Shown piece after piece: positions 44,305-55,170 of a stretch of 64,000 nt of DNA. The notes under the pieces are model-generated. The model had not been told where the DNA came from, searched no databases, and saw nothing but the letters and a program-made list of their open reading frames with translations. How positions within the stretch are numbered: position 1 is the stretch's first letter; every line of letters begins with the position of its first letter. Position numbers and translations under genes: made by a program. Source of the DNA: Prionace glauca (Eukaryota; Chordata; Chondrichthyes; Carcharhiniformes; Carcharhinidae); contig CM075760.1 of the NCBI GenBank assembly GCA_037974335.1, positions 58,805,812 to 58,869,811 on the forward strand, read 5' to 3'.

Positions 44305-44321
44305 AATAAACATTGAATAAA
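44305..44321 (+). terminator. Membrane IgM poly(A) signals
   Basis: AATAAA at 44305-44310 and 44316-44321, 445-460 bp after the membrane stop codon. Marks the end of the cluster. Confidence 0.75.
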
Positions 44322-44329
44322 AATTTAAC

Positions 44330-45080
44330 CATCTCTGGTTTGGCTTAATTCCGTTCTCTAAAAGCCATCAACTCCGCTCCATTTCCCTATTATAGAGACC
44401 CCCCCCCCCCCACCTTTCCCAGACAGGGATGTCCCCCCAGTCATGTCTGGGATGTGGTTGAACTCAAGGCCCATACGTGAAAGAGCCACTGCGCCACCCA
44501 GTGATCCACCCGTGTAAAAACACCTTCATCTCTGCCCTTTTATCATAAAATCCAGAGACAGAATGAGTGAACAATGAGGAGACATCGGTGATTTCATTCA
44601 TAAATTAGTCCTTCACTGACGAGTTTCAGATAATTCTAAACAGCAAAGGCTCTGCTTCATCAGAGGCCGACGCAGGACAGTGCTAGGCAGGAATAGTTCC
44701 CTTTACACTGCCCCTTAAAAACACTGTCAGAGTCCCTACAGCATGGACTAACAGAACAAATCTCTCTGTACATTGTCCGATGAAACAATTTCAAGGCAGG
44801 CATACCACAAGCTAGATAGAGAACACATACAGAACAGAGGTGCAAACCATGAGGTGAAACAAAGAGACTGAGGTGTATTTCACATAAGCACATTATCGAT
44901 GACAAATTTTCAAATTGTGACTAGTGTTATGGGATAATTTGAAGAGTCCAATACTGTCTTTAACTACAGACAATATCAAACTCACGAGGCAGATAAACCT
45001 CCACAACTCTCCGCGCAGGAGCAAGGCGCGAAATACAGGTGTCAGTACAAGTGGACAGTGTCATGGACACTGCCAAGCCT
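44330..45080. other. Intergenic DNA, no gene seen
   Basis: Includes a poly-C run at 44400 and, at about 44690-44820, text resembling the 66-69 bp minisatellite of 18480 in reverse (CTTTACACTGCCCC, TACAGCATGGACTAACAGAA). Confidence 0.45.
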
Positions 45081-45084
45081 CAGG

Positions 45085-45530
45085 CCTGAAGGGGGGCTGA
45101 GTAATGAGGGGTTTGTAGGGGGAGGGGGCTGACAGGAGTGTCTGAGGTGGGAGTGGAACTGAGTGGGTTGTCTAAGTGGTGAGGGGTTGAGTTGGGTTCT
45201 GATGGTGTGGGTGGTTGTGTGAGGAGCCTGAGGAGGAGGTGGCTGAGTGGGGATCTGAGGGGGACAGGGTTGAGTGGGGTTTTGAGGGTGGGGCGGGTGA
45301 GTGAGGAGTCTGGGGGGGACTGGTTTGGGTGGGGTGCTGAGGGTGGGCAGGGCTGATTGAGGTGTCTGAGATTGAAAGAGGCTGAGTGGGTGTCTGAGGG
45401 AGAAGGAGGCTTCCAGAGGGTTATGGGATAGGGTCTGGCTGGGACTATTGTGGCCCATTTGGACTGGTGCAGGCCCGATGGGCCAAATAACTTCCTCCTG
45501 CACGGTTGGAATTCTATGATTCTATGATAT
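45085..45530. repeat. G-rich minisatellite ending in a SINE tail
   Basis: Units of the type CTGAGTGGGG(T/A)TCTGAGGG, about 35-45 bp, to about 45415. It then runs into a sense SINE tail (GCAGGCCCGATGGGCCAAAT, GGAATTCTATGATTCTATGA) ending at 45530. The Pro-rich frames on the other strand are artefacts. Confidence 0.8.
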
Positions 45531-45679
45531 AAACACGGATTGCTGCTGATTAACACGGGATGGAATTGTCCTATCCCGCCCATTATGATTCCCATGGCAG
45601 GCGAGACACAGATCATATAAAAGTCCGATAACCTCAGGCGGGGATTTTCTGGCATTGGAACAAACACGGCCGGAAAATC

Positions 45680-46690
45680 ATAGAGTGATTGAGGTTTATA
45701 GCATGGAAACAGGCCCTTCGGCCCAACTTGTCCATGCTGCCTTTTTTCATCCACCGCTAAGCTAGTCCCAATTGCCGGCATTTGACCCATTTTCATCTAT
45801 CTTATCCATCTAACTGACATCATGTTTTTTCACTGTCAAAACTGTACACACCTCTACTCCCTCTGGCACCTTTTCCAGGCACTTACTAACCTGTGTGTGA
45901 AACAATTGCCCATCCAGACCCATTTGCATCTTCTCCTCTCACCTTCGGCCTATTCCCTCCAGTTTTAGACTCCCCTACTTTTGGGAAAAGATATTGACTA
46001 TCTAGCTGATCTGTGCCCCTCAGTTTTTTTGTAGACCTCCATAAGGTCACCCCTAGGCTTTCTACACAGCCGGGAAAAAGTTCCAGTCTATCACGTTTCT
46101 CCTTAAAACACAAACAATCAAGTCCCTATACCCTCCTAGTGAATATTTTCTGAGCTCTTTGTAGTTTAATAATATCCTTCCTGTAACAGGGTGGCCAGAA
46201 TTGTACAGAGTATTCCGAGTGTGGCCTTACCAATGTCTTGCACAACTTCAACAAGTTGTCCCAACTCCTTTATTCGCTGTTCTGACCAAGGAAATCAAGT
46301 ATGCTGATTTCATTCCTCACTACTCTGCCCAACTATGACTCCACTTTCAAGGAGCTATGAACATGTACCCTCACAGATTTCTTGGTTCTCGAACCGTCCC
46401 CAATACCTTAGCATTAAGTAAGTGCTGCCCTGGTTCGATCTATCAAATGCATCACCTGGCATTCATCTAAATTAAACTCCATCTGTCATTCATCAATCCA
46501 CTGGCCCAATTGATCAAGATCCCATTACAATTAGAGATAACCTTCTTTTCACTATCACTATGCCACCAATCTTGGTGTCAATGAAAACTTAGTAACCATG
46601 CCTCCTAAATTCTCATCCAAATCATTAATATAACTGACAAATCACAATGGACCACCCATGCTGCCAGAAGTCACAAGTTAATTTCTCAGA
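45680..46690 (-). mobile_element. CR1-type LINE, antisense, old
   Basis: Left end is the 3' tail (GGAAACAGGCCCTTCGGCCC). Reading the minus strand rightwards one meets RT C-terminal codons and, near 46550-46600, the complement of the FADD region (GCCACCAATCTTGGTGTCA) and of the YINDL region. About 1 kb, many breaks. Confidence 0.7.
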
Positions 46691-47162
46691 AGATTTTGGG
46701 TTCAGACTTTCCCCATTTTTTTCACTGATGCGATGCTGACCGCTCTACATTTCCAGGTTTAAAATGTTTTCCCTTACGGACAGGCTGGGGGGACTTTTGC
46801 ATAATGTGTTCCTTTTTTTTTGTCACAATCCCATATCCCAGCAACATTGAAAGATACTGGTCAACCCTTCCGGCATTTCCAAAATTCCTTCCATCAGGAA
46901 CGATCACACAGACCCAGAATTATTTTGTGATGCATTGACAAAAATATGTTTTGAATGGAAAATATTAACCTGTTTGTTCAGTGACTGTAATTAACATCGG
47001 AATTAATTCAACCAGCACTAATCGTGTCTCTGGAACATTCCCATCCAGGCTTCATAAAGGAGTTATGCACGGTGTCATTGGGAGTGTCACAGTGATAAGC
47101 GGCTCCACAGAGAGGGAGTCGAGGTATCAACATTGGGAGAAAGAAATTGCAAGCTTTCTGCA

Positions 47163-47379
47163 ATGGAGGTGTATCCAGGAAAGGTAGATCTGGACGTTCC
47201 CATAATGGTTCAGCATCTGAGGGGCAGAGATCTGAATGTTACAACAACTGAGAGGAGTTTATACTCGATACTTTACACACTTTCTCAAGATTGGCTGCCT
47301 ACAATTCATCGTGTTGAATATGTCCTGAAACTGATTCGATACTTTTACTATCCAATCCTGGCTATTGTTGGTGTCCCCG
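47163..47379 (+). CDS. GPR139-like GPCR, exon 1
   Basis: First coding exon of a rhodopsin-class receptor. The ATG at 47163 is the first in-frame ATG and gives a 60-residue extracellular N-terminus with one sequon (N25, NVT), then the start of TM1: LIRYFYYPILAIVGVP. Donor GTAAGT at 47380, phase 1, splitting a Val codon that the exon at 51617 completes as V-N-I-I-T. Upstream in-frame codons lack an ATG up to the previous stop region, so the start is reasonable but the mRNA 5' end is unknown. Confidence 0.85.
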
Positions 47380-47769
47380 GTAAGTTTCTCCACTGATTAT
47401 GAATGATGTAGCCCGTGTTTAACTCTGCCACTCTTGCCGTCTGCTCTACCCCGTTTGCAACTGATGCTTGTGGTCTGCGTCCTTATTGAGTTATCACATC
47501 TACAAAGCGTGGATCACTATGATAATGCTGCCTATGCTGTGGGGTTTAATTTGTAAAGATGTAAAAGATGTTTAGGAAGATGAAAAAGAATTGTGAAAAC
47601 CGGTAGGAGGGGGAAAAGTGTGCAATCTCTTAAAAATGTGTTTTTGTTTGACGCTGAGATGTTTAAATTGCTGAATACACAGAAACTTTAAGTTGTAACA
47701 CTTATTCCAGAGGCCAAAAACATAGGGGTTGCCTTGGTAATTGGCACGGCAGGTTTTGCATTGTGGTCA

Positions 47770-48597
47770 ACACAGTCCGAAGTCTCACAACACCAGGTTA
47801 AAATCCAACAGGTTTATTTGGCACCATTGGCTTTTGGAATGTTGTTCTTTCTTCAGGCGAGTGGGTAGCTGTGTTCAAAAATAGGACATGTAAAGACACA
47901 AACTCAATTAACAAAATAATGGTTGGAATGTGAGTCTTTACGGATAAACAAGTCTGAAAGATACAGACAATGTGAGTGGAGAGAGGGTTAAGCACAGGTT
48001 AAAGAATTGTGTATTGTCTCCAGCCAGGGCAGTTAGTGAGATTTTGCAAGTCCAGGCAAGTGGTGGGAGCTACAGATAATGCAACATAAACCCAAGATCA
48101 CGGTTGAGGCTATACTTGTGTGTGTGGGAGTTGGCTATCAGTGTCTGGTCAGCGATCCTGCACTGCTGTGTGTCATGAAGGCCACCTTAGAGAACGCTTA
48201 TCTGAAGATCTGAGGCTGAACGCCCGTGACTGCTGAAGTATGGCCCAACTGGAAGAGAACATTCCTGGTGATCGACAATCCTGGGTTTGCAAAATCTCAG
48301 GAGCTGTCCTGGCTGGAGACAATACACACCTCTACTACCTGCGCTTGGCCCTCTCTCCACTCACATTGTCTGTATCTTTAAGACTTGATGCCTCTAAAGA
48401 CTCACATTTCAACCGCTATTTTGTGAATTGAGTTTGTGTCTTTATATGCCCTGTTTGTGAACAGAACTTCCAATCACCTGATGACTGAACAGCGCTCCAA
48501 AAACTTCTGCTGCCAAATACACCTGTTGGATTCTAACCTGGTGTTGTGAGACTTGTTACTGTACTTACCCCAGTCCAACGCTGGCATCTCCACATCT
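47770..48597. mobile_element. Palindromic foldback element (long terminal inverted repeats)
   Basis: Arms of about 330 bp (about 47781-48115 and 48230-48556) are imperfect reverse complements: GTCTCACAACACCAGGTTAA at the left against CTAACCTGGTGTTGTGAGAC at the right, TAAAGACACAAACTCAATTA against TGAATTGAGTTTGTGTCTTT, and TACAGACAATGTGAGTGGAG against CTCCACTCACATTGTCTGTA. A loop of about 115 bp lies between. The right end extends further (TTACTGTACTTACCCCAGTC, GGCATCTCCACATC). No transposase frame, so a non-autonomous, MITE- or foldback-like DNA element. A one-ended fragment is at 36003. Confidence 0.85.
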
Positions 48598-49199
48598 TGG
48601 TTTTGCATTGTGCCAGCCGATAAATTTAAATACAACACAAAGCTAAAAGGACTCATTTGAAGTTATTGTTGCCAATTTCGAGCCAATCTGAGTCCAGGGT
48701 TGTTGATAGATCATTAGGATTTTATTTAAAAAAACACACAGAACTGCCTTCAGGGCAGATCCACCAGTGCTTGAGCCAGGAGTACAACCAGAAGCAGAGC
48801 CCGATCACCTGAAGCAGTTAGATTTAACACAGACATGGAGAGAAATTACTTCTCTCAATGGAAGGTGAATTTTTTGAATTCATTACCTGAGGATACGGCG
48901 GTTGTTAGGACTTGATGAAATTGAGGAGACAGAGTCTCACCCTGGGCCATTCCAAGCTTCCTCAAACCCCAGCAGCTTCTTATTTATACTGAGTCAGCTG
49001 ACCACCACATCATTTTCTCATTGGTTAGATAGCTTTCAGCTTGTTCTCATTGGTCACTATAACAGATCCAATGTGTTTCTGTTGGTTGTTATATTGGTTC
49101 CATTCTAACATTCCACTTAAACCCGCCTCTCCCACGACCTGATCCCTGACAAAAAACCAACCCAAACCCATCACTTCCCAGTCACTTCCCAGTTACTGT

Positions 49200-49980
49200 G
49201 ATCCCACCAGTTCACCAGTTCCTCCGTCTCTTCCCTGTTCCTGGTGTCATCGTTGCAGTGGTGTCATCAGCAAACTTGGATATCAAGTTGGAGGGGAATT
49301 TGGCCACACAAGTCATCGGTGTATAAGGAGTATAGTGGGGCTGAGGACACAGTGTTGTGGGGCACCGCTTATGAGGATGATTGTGGAGGAGGTGTTTTGA
49401 CTGTCCTTATTTATTGTTGTCTGTCAGGTTCAATTTGCAGAGATAGGAGCCTAGCCCCAGGCCAGAGACTTTGTACTGAATTTCATTAGAACAATGCTGT
49501 TAAAGGCTGAGCTGCAGTCGATAAACAAGATTCAGGGTTGCAATGTTGACTGTAGGGCCAGGGAGATTGCATCTGTGGACCTGTTGCGGATATAGGCAAA
49601 CTGTAGTGGACCCAGGCAATCTGGGAAGCTGGAACTGATTCATGCCATAACTAATCTTTTGCTGCATCACATAATATTGGACAGATGTATCATTGGACAA
49701 TAGTCATTAAGGCAGGCTATTTGGTTTTCTTTGGTAGCGGCCTTGGTTTGAGTTTTTCTTACCTGGTGCACAGATCAGGAACTTTCCTACTGAGAGAGGA
49801 CTCGCTGAGCTTCACTGGTCCAGTAGGTCATAGTGGGCCAGCTGCAAATACACTGGACACATTGGACAGTAGTATAACAATGAACCCTGAAGCTTTGAAA
49901 GCAAACCCTGGTAGTTGAGTTCTGTGTCATTCGAGTGTCAGATAATGATTTCTTCCTGTATTGTGCGAATGGCGGCCACA
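49200..49980 (-). mobile_element. L2-like LINE fragment, antisense
   Basis: GTGTCATCAGCAAACTTGGA (complement of the FADD region), GTATAGTGGGGCTGAGGACA and AAAGGCTGAGCTGCAGTCGA are the antisense of an L2-type RT. Decayed, with no useful frame. Confidence 0.5.
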
Positions 49981-50334
49981 ACGTTGTGGTCTCTCTACGG
50001 TCTTTTTGTAAATATAACAGAGATTCTGAGCTGTCAAGGCATTAGGAACTCTCTCTGCCAACTGCTGTTAGTTTCCAGAGGAAAGGGTGAAACCAGCATT
50101 GTTTGGTACCAGCCCTGCTACAGGGGTTGTCAGTAGCTATCTGAAAGGTGACAAATTACTACATACAGGACTCCACTCTGAATTTTCTGTCAGGGTTACC
50201 CCCACAACCTTCTCACTCTCCAAATCCCCCACAAGTTAGAGAGATTATTTACCTGCAGCTGAGTGACGGTCAATGTTGAGGACCCCCGGAAAACTCTTTC
50301 CAAAATGTATACTATTTTGGCCCTACCATGGAGC

Positions 50335-50500
50335 ATCACGGTGGCATAGTTGTTAGCATTGCTGACTCACAGCATCAGGGACCTGGCTTCAATCCCAGGC
50401 TCGGGTCACTGTCTGTGTCCAGTTTGGACCTTCTTCCCGTGTCTGGGTGGGTTTCCACCAAATGTTCCACTTTCCTCTCACGATCCAAAAGACGTGTTGG
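50335..50500 (+). mobile_element. HE1-like SINE, 5' half
   Basis: tRNA-like head (ACGGTGGCATAGTTGTTAGC, CTTCAATCCCAGGCTCGGGT) and body (GTGTCTGGGTGGGTTTCCAC). Truncated at a CR1. Confidence 0.65.
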
Positions 50501-50519
50501 ATCATAAAAATAAAAAGAG

Positions 50520-51490
50520 GGGTCTATACTGGGACTCTTTAGGTTTGTAATTTTCATAGGTGACCTGGATAAGAAATTGGACGGAAGGGTTAGTAAGTTT
50601 GCCGACGATACGAAGGTTGGTGGTGTTGTGGATAGGCTGGAGGGATGTCAAAAGTTGCAGCGTGACATAGACAGGATGCAAGACTGGGCGGAGAAGTGGC
50701 AGATGGACTTCAACCCGGATAAATGTGTAGTGATCCATTTTGGCAGGTCCAATGGGATGAAGGAGTATAATATCTAAGCAGTGTCGAGGATCAGAAAGAC
50801 CTTGGGGTCCGGGCCCATAGGACTCTCAAATTAGCCTCGCAGGTGGAGGATGTGGTCAAGAAGGTATATGGTGTACTACCCTTCATCAATCGACGGATTG
50901 AATTTAGAAGTCGGGAGATAATGCTGCAGCTTTATAAGACCCTAGTCACATCCCATTTGGAGAACTGTGCCTAGTTCTGTTCGTCTTATTACAAGAAAGA
51001 TGTGGAAGCTATTGAAACGGTGCAGAAGAGATTTACAAGGATGTTGCCAGGATTGGGTGGCATGCCTTATGAGGATAGGTTGATGGAGCTTGGTTTTTTT
51101 CTCCCTGGGGAGACGAAGGATGAGAGGTGACCTGATATAGGTTTATAAGATGTTGAGAGGTATCGATCGCGTGGATTCTTGGAGGCTATTTCCCAGGGCT
51201 TAAATGGTCGCTACGAGAAGATACAGGTTTCAGGTGCGGAGGAGTAGGTACAGAGGATATGTCAGGGGTAAGGTTTTCACTCAGAGGGCGGTGGGTGAGT
51301 GGAATCGGCTGCCGTCGGTGGTGGTGGAGGCAAACTCTTTGGGGCCTTTCAAGCGACTTCTGGATGTGTACATGGGATTTAATGGGATTGAGGTTTATTG
51401 GTAGGTCTAGTAGGTAGGGATATGATCCGCGAAACTTGTGGGCCGAAGGGTCTATTTGTGCTGTCGTGTTCCATGTTCTGTGTTCTATAA
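50520..51490 (+). mobile_element. CR1-type LINE fragment in GPCR intron
   Basis: Frame 50577-50777 carries RVSKFADDTKVGGVVDRLEG and WQMDFNPDKCVVIHFGRSN. Frame 51204-51404 carries FTQRAVGEWNRLPSVVVEAN. Tail GTGGGCCGAAGGGTCTATTT and TTCTGTGTTCT near 51450-51487. Several breaks between the frames. Confidence 0.85.
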
Positions 51491-51616
51491 AAAGAGATTT
51501 AAGTTATTCAGTTTGTGTACACGATATTTTTTAAAATGTTGTTCCATTTACAGTCTAAATTGTCACTTTTCCCCCTGAATCATACCTAATGTTATTCTTC
51601 ATTTCCTTCCTGACAG

Positions 51617-52518
51617 TGAACATAATCACAATTGTGACACTGATGAGCAGAAACTGTGGTCTGTCCAAATGTGTCACTCGTTACCTGGTGGCCATGTCAG
51701 CGGGGGATCTGCTAGTTGTTATCCTCGACCTGATATTGAGACACATTCCCATTGTTTATTGGGAAAAGTTTTATTTCTTACTATCAGTCCCCGTGTGTAA
51801 CATCCACGCCGTCCTGCTTTACACTGCCACTGACTGTTCTGTCTGGTTCACCGTCACTTTCACCTTTGATCGATTTGTGGCCATTTGCTGCCCCAAGCTG
51901 AAAAATAAATATTGCACTGAGAAATCAGCGGCTGTGGTTCTGGGAACAGTGACAGTGCTGAGCTGTTTAAAAAACATTTCCTGGTATTTTATGTTATTAA
52001 AAGGATATGGGCTGGCGAACAATCCCTGGTTTTGTCGCTTCTCATGGGATGTTGTGGAATCTCCGGTCTGGGGAACAATTGAGTTCCTCCACAACATTCT
52101 AACACCGTGTGTCCCATTCGCCCTGATTCTGCTGCTCAATGCCCTCACCGTCAAACACATTTTAGTGAGCAGCAGAGCCCGCAGGAGACTCCGGGCTCAC
52201 AGCAGTGGGGAGAATCCCAAAGACCCAGAGATGGAGAGTCGAAGGAAATCCATAATTTTACTATTTGTTATCTCAGCCAATTTCATTGTCTTATGGTCGA
52301 CATTAATGGTTTATTCAATATGGATTCGGATGTATAATTTGGGCTACCAGTCAATAAGGTTACATCTTTTTGTTATGGAATTGGGCTTCATGCTACAACT
52401 CACAAGTTGCTGCACAAATACTGCCATTTATGCTGTGACACAGACTCACTTCAGACAGCAGCTAAAAGATCTACTGAAATACCCCATTACTGCAATTCTT
52501 CAACTCAATACACCATAA
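51617..52518 (+). CDS. GPR139-like GPCR, exon 2
   Basis: Acceptor TTCCTGACAG. Completes a 372-residue seven-helix receptor (217 + 902 nt, in frame, stop at 52516-52518). Counting from the exon 1 start: N74 in TM1, D103 in TM2 (MSAGDLLVV), C133 before TM3, D157-R158-F159 in place of DRY (FTFDRFVAICC), TM5 near LTPCVPFALILLLNALTV, TM6 near SIILLFVISANFIVLW, and NTAIYA in place of NPxxY in TM7. CGLSKCVTRYLVAM and YCTEKSAAVVLGTV are the wording I know from the shark GPR139-like set. A plasma-membrane receptor, ligand unknown. DRF and NTxxY departures are seen elsewhere in this set (recollection). Open, intact. Confidence 0.88.
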
Positions 52519-52559
52519 CAGGAAACTACAACTACAAGACTCCTGACTCTTTCTGTTGG

Positions 52560-53000
52560 GCATTCATACTGTAAACAACAAAACACCCTCACAAAAACAG
52601 AAATAGTTACAGAAAGGGAGAGAGAGAGGAGCGTGTTAGCAACAATGTGAGTGATAGAGAGAGACAAATTGGTAGAGAGAGGGAAAGGCACAAAACAAGG
52701 AGGACTACAATTTGAAGAGTTTCTAACAGGTACAGGGAATAAAGCAGACAGAGAGAAAGAACAAAGACAGAGAAAGGCTCTCACAAAGAGAGGGAGACAG
52801 TTTAGAGAGTGGAGAAAATGGCGAGGGTGATATACAGGAAATAAGAAAGGGAGACAGAAGAAGACAGGCAGGAGGTTGTTATAAAAGAGGGAAAGGGAGA
52901 TGAAAGGAAAACAGGAGACAAGAAGTGAGGCAGAGGGAAACATCCAGACACAGAGCGAAACAGAGACATCGAGACAGAGAGCGGGACAGAATGGGTAAGA
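52560..53000. repeat. Purine-rich simple repeat
   Basis: AGAGAGAGGGAGACAG-type text downstream of the GPCR stop, probably partly 3' UTR. Ser/Leu/Phe-rich frames on the other strand are artefacts. I see no clear AATAAA in the first 100 bp after the stop. Confidence 0.75.
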
Positions 53001-53004
53001 ACAA

Positions 53005-53885
53005 AGACAAAGAGAACAAAGAACAACACAGCACGGGAAACAGGCCCTTCGGCCCAACGAGCCCGCGCCGCCGTCCCATGGTCAGTGACCTATTCATGAC
53101 TCTAGTCTATGCCTAATGTGTGAGGATCAGGGAGGTCCAATATAGGGACAATTTGTTACCCAATCAATCAGCCTAAAAGCACATTTTTGGGATGTGGGAG
53201 GAAACCGGAGTACCCGGAGGAAACCCACGCAACCACGGGGAGAACGCGCAAACTCCCACAGACACAGGCCCAAATCCATGTGTCCGCACAGCAACAGAGA
53301 TAGCCTCTGAGCTGCCATGATGCCCTCGAGATGGTCCAGTTTACGCACACCAACGACATGAAGCAGTAGGCAACTCCCGAAGCAATATACAAGAGCAGCC
53401 CACCACAACCTGCCGCCCGCATGCCCCTTGCTGGACTTAAGTGCCTGTGGATAAAAATTTCATTATTAAAGACTCTATATCCCTGAGGCTAAAACTGACC
53501 CCAAGCCTACAATGCTTAGTAAGGCCTGCTATATCCCCCTATATGTAGACCGCTCATGTGGCTGTCCAAGTGACTCTTGAACAACCCTAGCGTGCCTGCT
53601 TCCACCACCTTACTCGGCAGTGCATTCCACATCCCCACTACCCTTTGTGTGAAAAACTGCCCTCTAATATTAGTCTTATATCTAGCCCCCCTCACCCTAA
53701 GCCCGTGACCCCTCGTTCTATCCATTTCTAATAGCGGAAAAAGCTTATCATCATCTACTCTATCTGTCCCCTTCATAATCTTATAAACCTCTATTAGATC
53801 CCCCCTCAGCCGACGTCTCTCAAGGGAAAACAGCCCAAGTGCGTTCAATCTTCCCTCGTAAGACAAGAGTTTGAACCTTGTGTGA
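53005..53885 (-). mobile_element. CR1 3' end with SINE-like 3' UTR, antisense
   Basis: Reading the minus strand: RT C-terminus (frame 53866-53516: LERRRLRGDLIEVYKIMKGT, FFTQRVVGMWNALPSKVVEA), then a 3' UTR with the same head and body module as 8260-8545 (complement of GTGGTTGCGTGGGTTTCCTC at about 53218-53237), then the tail (complement of GGCCCTTCGGCCCAACGAGC) and TTCTTTG-type end at 53005-53030. Same architecture as the + strand elements at 6545 and 8566. Confidence 0.82.
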
Positions 53886-54655
53886 ATTTGAACGACGTCT
53901 CTGCCTGAACCTGTGTCGGTCTGAACCTGGTGTGGGCCCGAGCCTGGGTAGGGGCCCTGTCGACATGAATACCAGCATTCGATTTGCTTTTCTAACTGAT
54001 GATTGAACCTTCAGGTTAACCTTCAGAGAATCTTGAACAGGGACTCCCAGGTTCCCTTGCGCATCTGATTTTCTAAGTATTTCCCCGTTTAGAAAACAAT
54101 TTATGCCTGCATTTCTCTTTCAAAAGTGCACAATCTCACACTTTTCCTCGTTGTATTCCATCTGCCATCTCTTTGCCCTCTCTCTAACCTGTACATGTCC
54201 TTCTGCAGCCCTCCCTCCGCACCCCCCCGACTTTCTCAATACTCCCTGTCATTCGATATATCTTTGTATCTTCCGCAACAGCGTCTTCATTTCATTCTTC
54301 CAAATCATTCATATTTATTATGAATATACATTAATGCACCGAACCCTGAGGCACACCAGTAGTCACTGGCTGCCATCCTGAAAACAGATCCCCTTCTTCC
54401 CCACTCTCTGCCTTCTGTCAGCCAGCCAATCCTCTATCCATGCCAGGATCTTGCTCTCATCTCCTTTGGCACTTAACTCATTTAAGAGTCTCCAATGCAG
54501 CACTATATCAATGGCCTTCTGGAAATCGAAATTAATCAGTTCAATTGGTCCTCCCTATCTAACTTCCTTGTTACCTGCTCAAAGAACTCTGACAGATTTG
54601 TCCGACATGGGCTCCCCTTGACAAAGCCGAACTGACTCAGTGCTATTGTGAAGTT

Positions 54656-55170
54656 GTATGAATTAAGTTGTGGCAGAATGTAACATTGGTGAACGATTTA
54701 GTCCACAATAAGGAAAGCTGACTGTGAACAACCTAAGACATGAAGAAGACCTGAGAAGGTCAAGACCTGATAAGGCTGACTCCGCATAACCTAGGGCTGT
54801 ATGAGTAAGACAAGATAAGGTCAGGGATGAAGGAGTCACCGACTTTCTCCTGTTCCTTAACAGTACAGGATAAAAGTATGAATGGTGAGAGGAAGAGTTC
54901 TAGGAGGTCAGAAGGTTGTACCATGATTTATGGCCCTTCTTATGATGCTTCTATTGATCAAATTCCTGAATAAGCTCTGGTCATGGAAACTGATAATGAT
55001 TTTGTATAATTACTGAACTGAGTTTTTAAGTAAGTGCGGACTTGAGAAGGAATTAGCACGTCGTGACAACTGCTCACCAAACTCAAGTTACTGCCAATAG
55101 TGCATGCAGTCTTTCGTAAATAAAGACTAGTTATTTTGTCAGAATTAATTTTGTTGATTCTTTCTATCAG
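54656..55170. mobile_element. LTR-like insertion (possible solo LTR fossil)
   Basis: About 0.5 kb of sequence unrelated to the LINE it splits, beginning TGTGAAGTTG. It has a TATA-like GGATAAAAG near 54868 and an AATAAA-containing stretch near 55119, the U3-R order expected of an LTR. No internal viral genes here. I could not settle the exact ends or target-site duplication. Broken, age unknown but younger than the host LINE. Confidence 0.4.

Larger units (their letters stand above)
47380..51616 (+). other. Intron of the GPR139-like gene
   Basis: 4.2 kb, GTAAGT to TTCCTGACAG. Holds the foldback element (47770-48597), an antisense L2-like LINE (49200-49980), a SINE (50335-50500) and a CR1 fragment (50520-51490). 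48600-49200 and 49980-50335 show nothing that I can name. Confidence 0.8.

Noticed and set aside
45042-45796. 238-codon and 153-codon Pro-rich frames on the minus strand
   Set aside because: They run through a G-rich minisatellite and a SINE tail; no family resemblance.
47133-47162. Upstream extension of the GPCR N-terminus
   Set aside because: The frame is open but starts with TTG, not ATG; the first ATG in frame is 47163.
51819-52160. 113-codon minus-strand frame inside GPCR exon 2
   Set aside because: A shadow of the receptor frame; the plus-strand frame has all GPCR landmarks.
52500-53057. 185-codon Cys/Leu/Phe-rich minus-strand frame
   Set aside because: Complement of a purine-rich simple repeat next to a CR1 tail.
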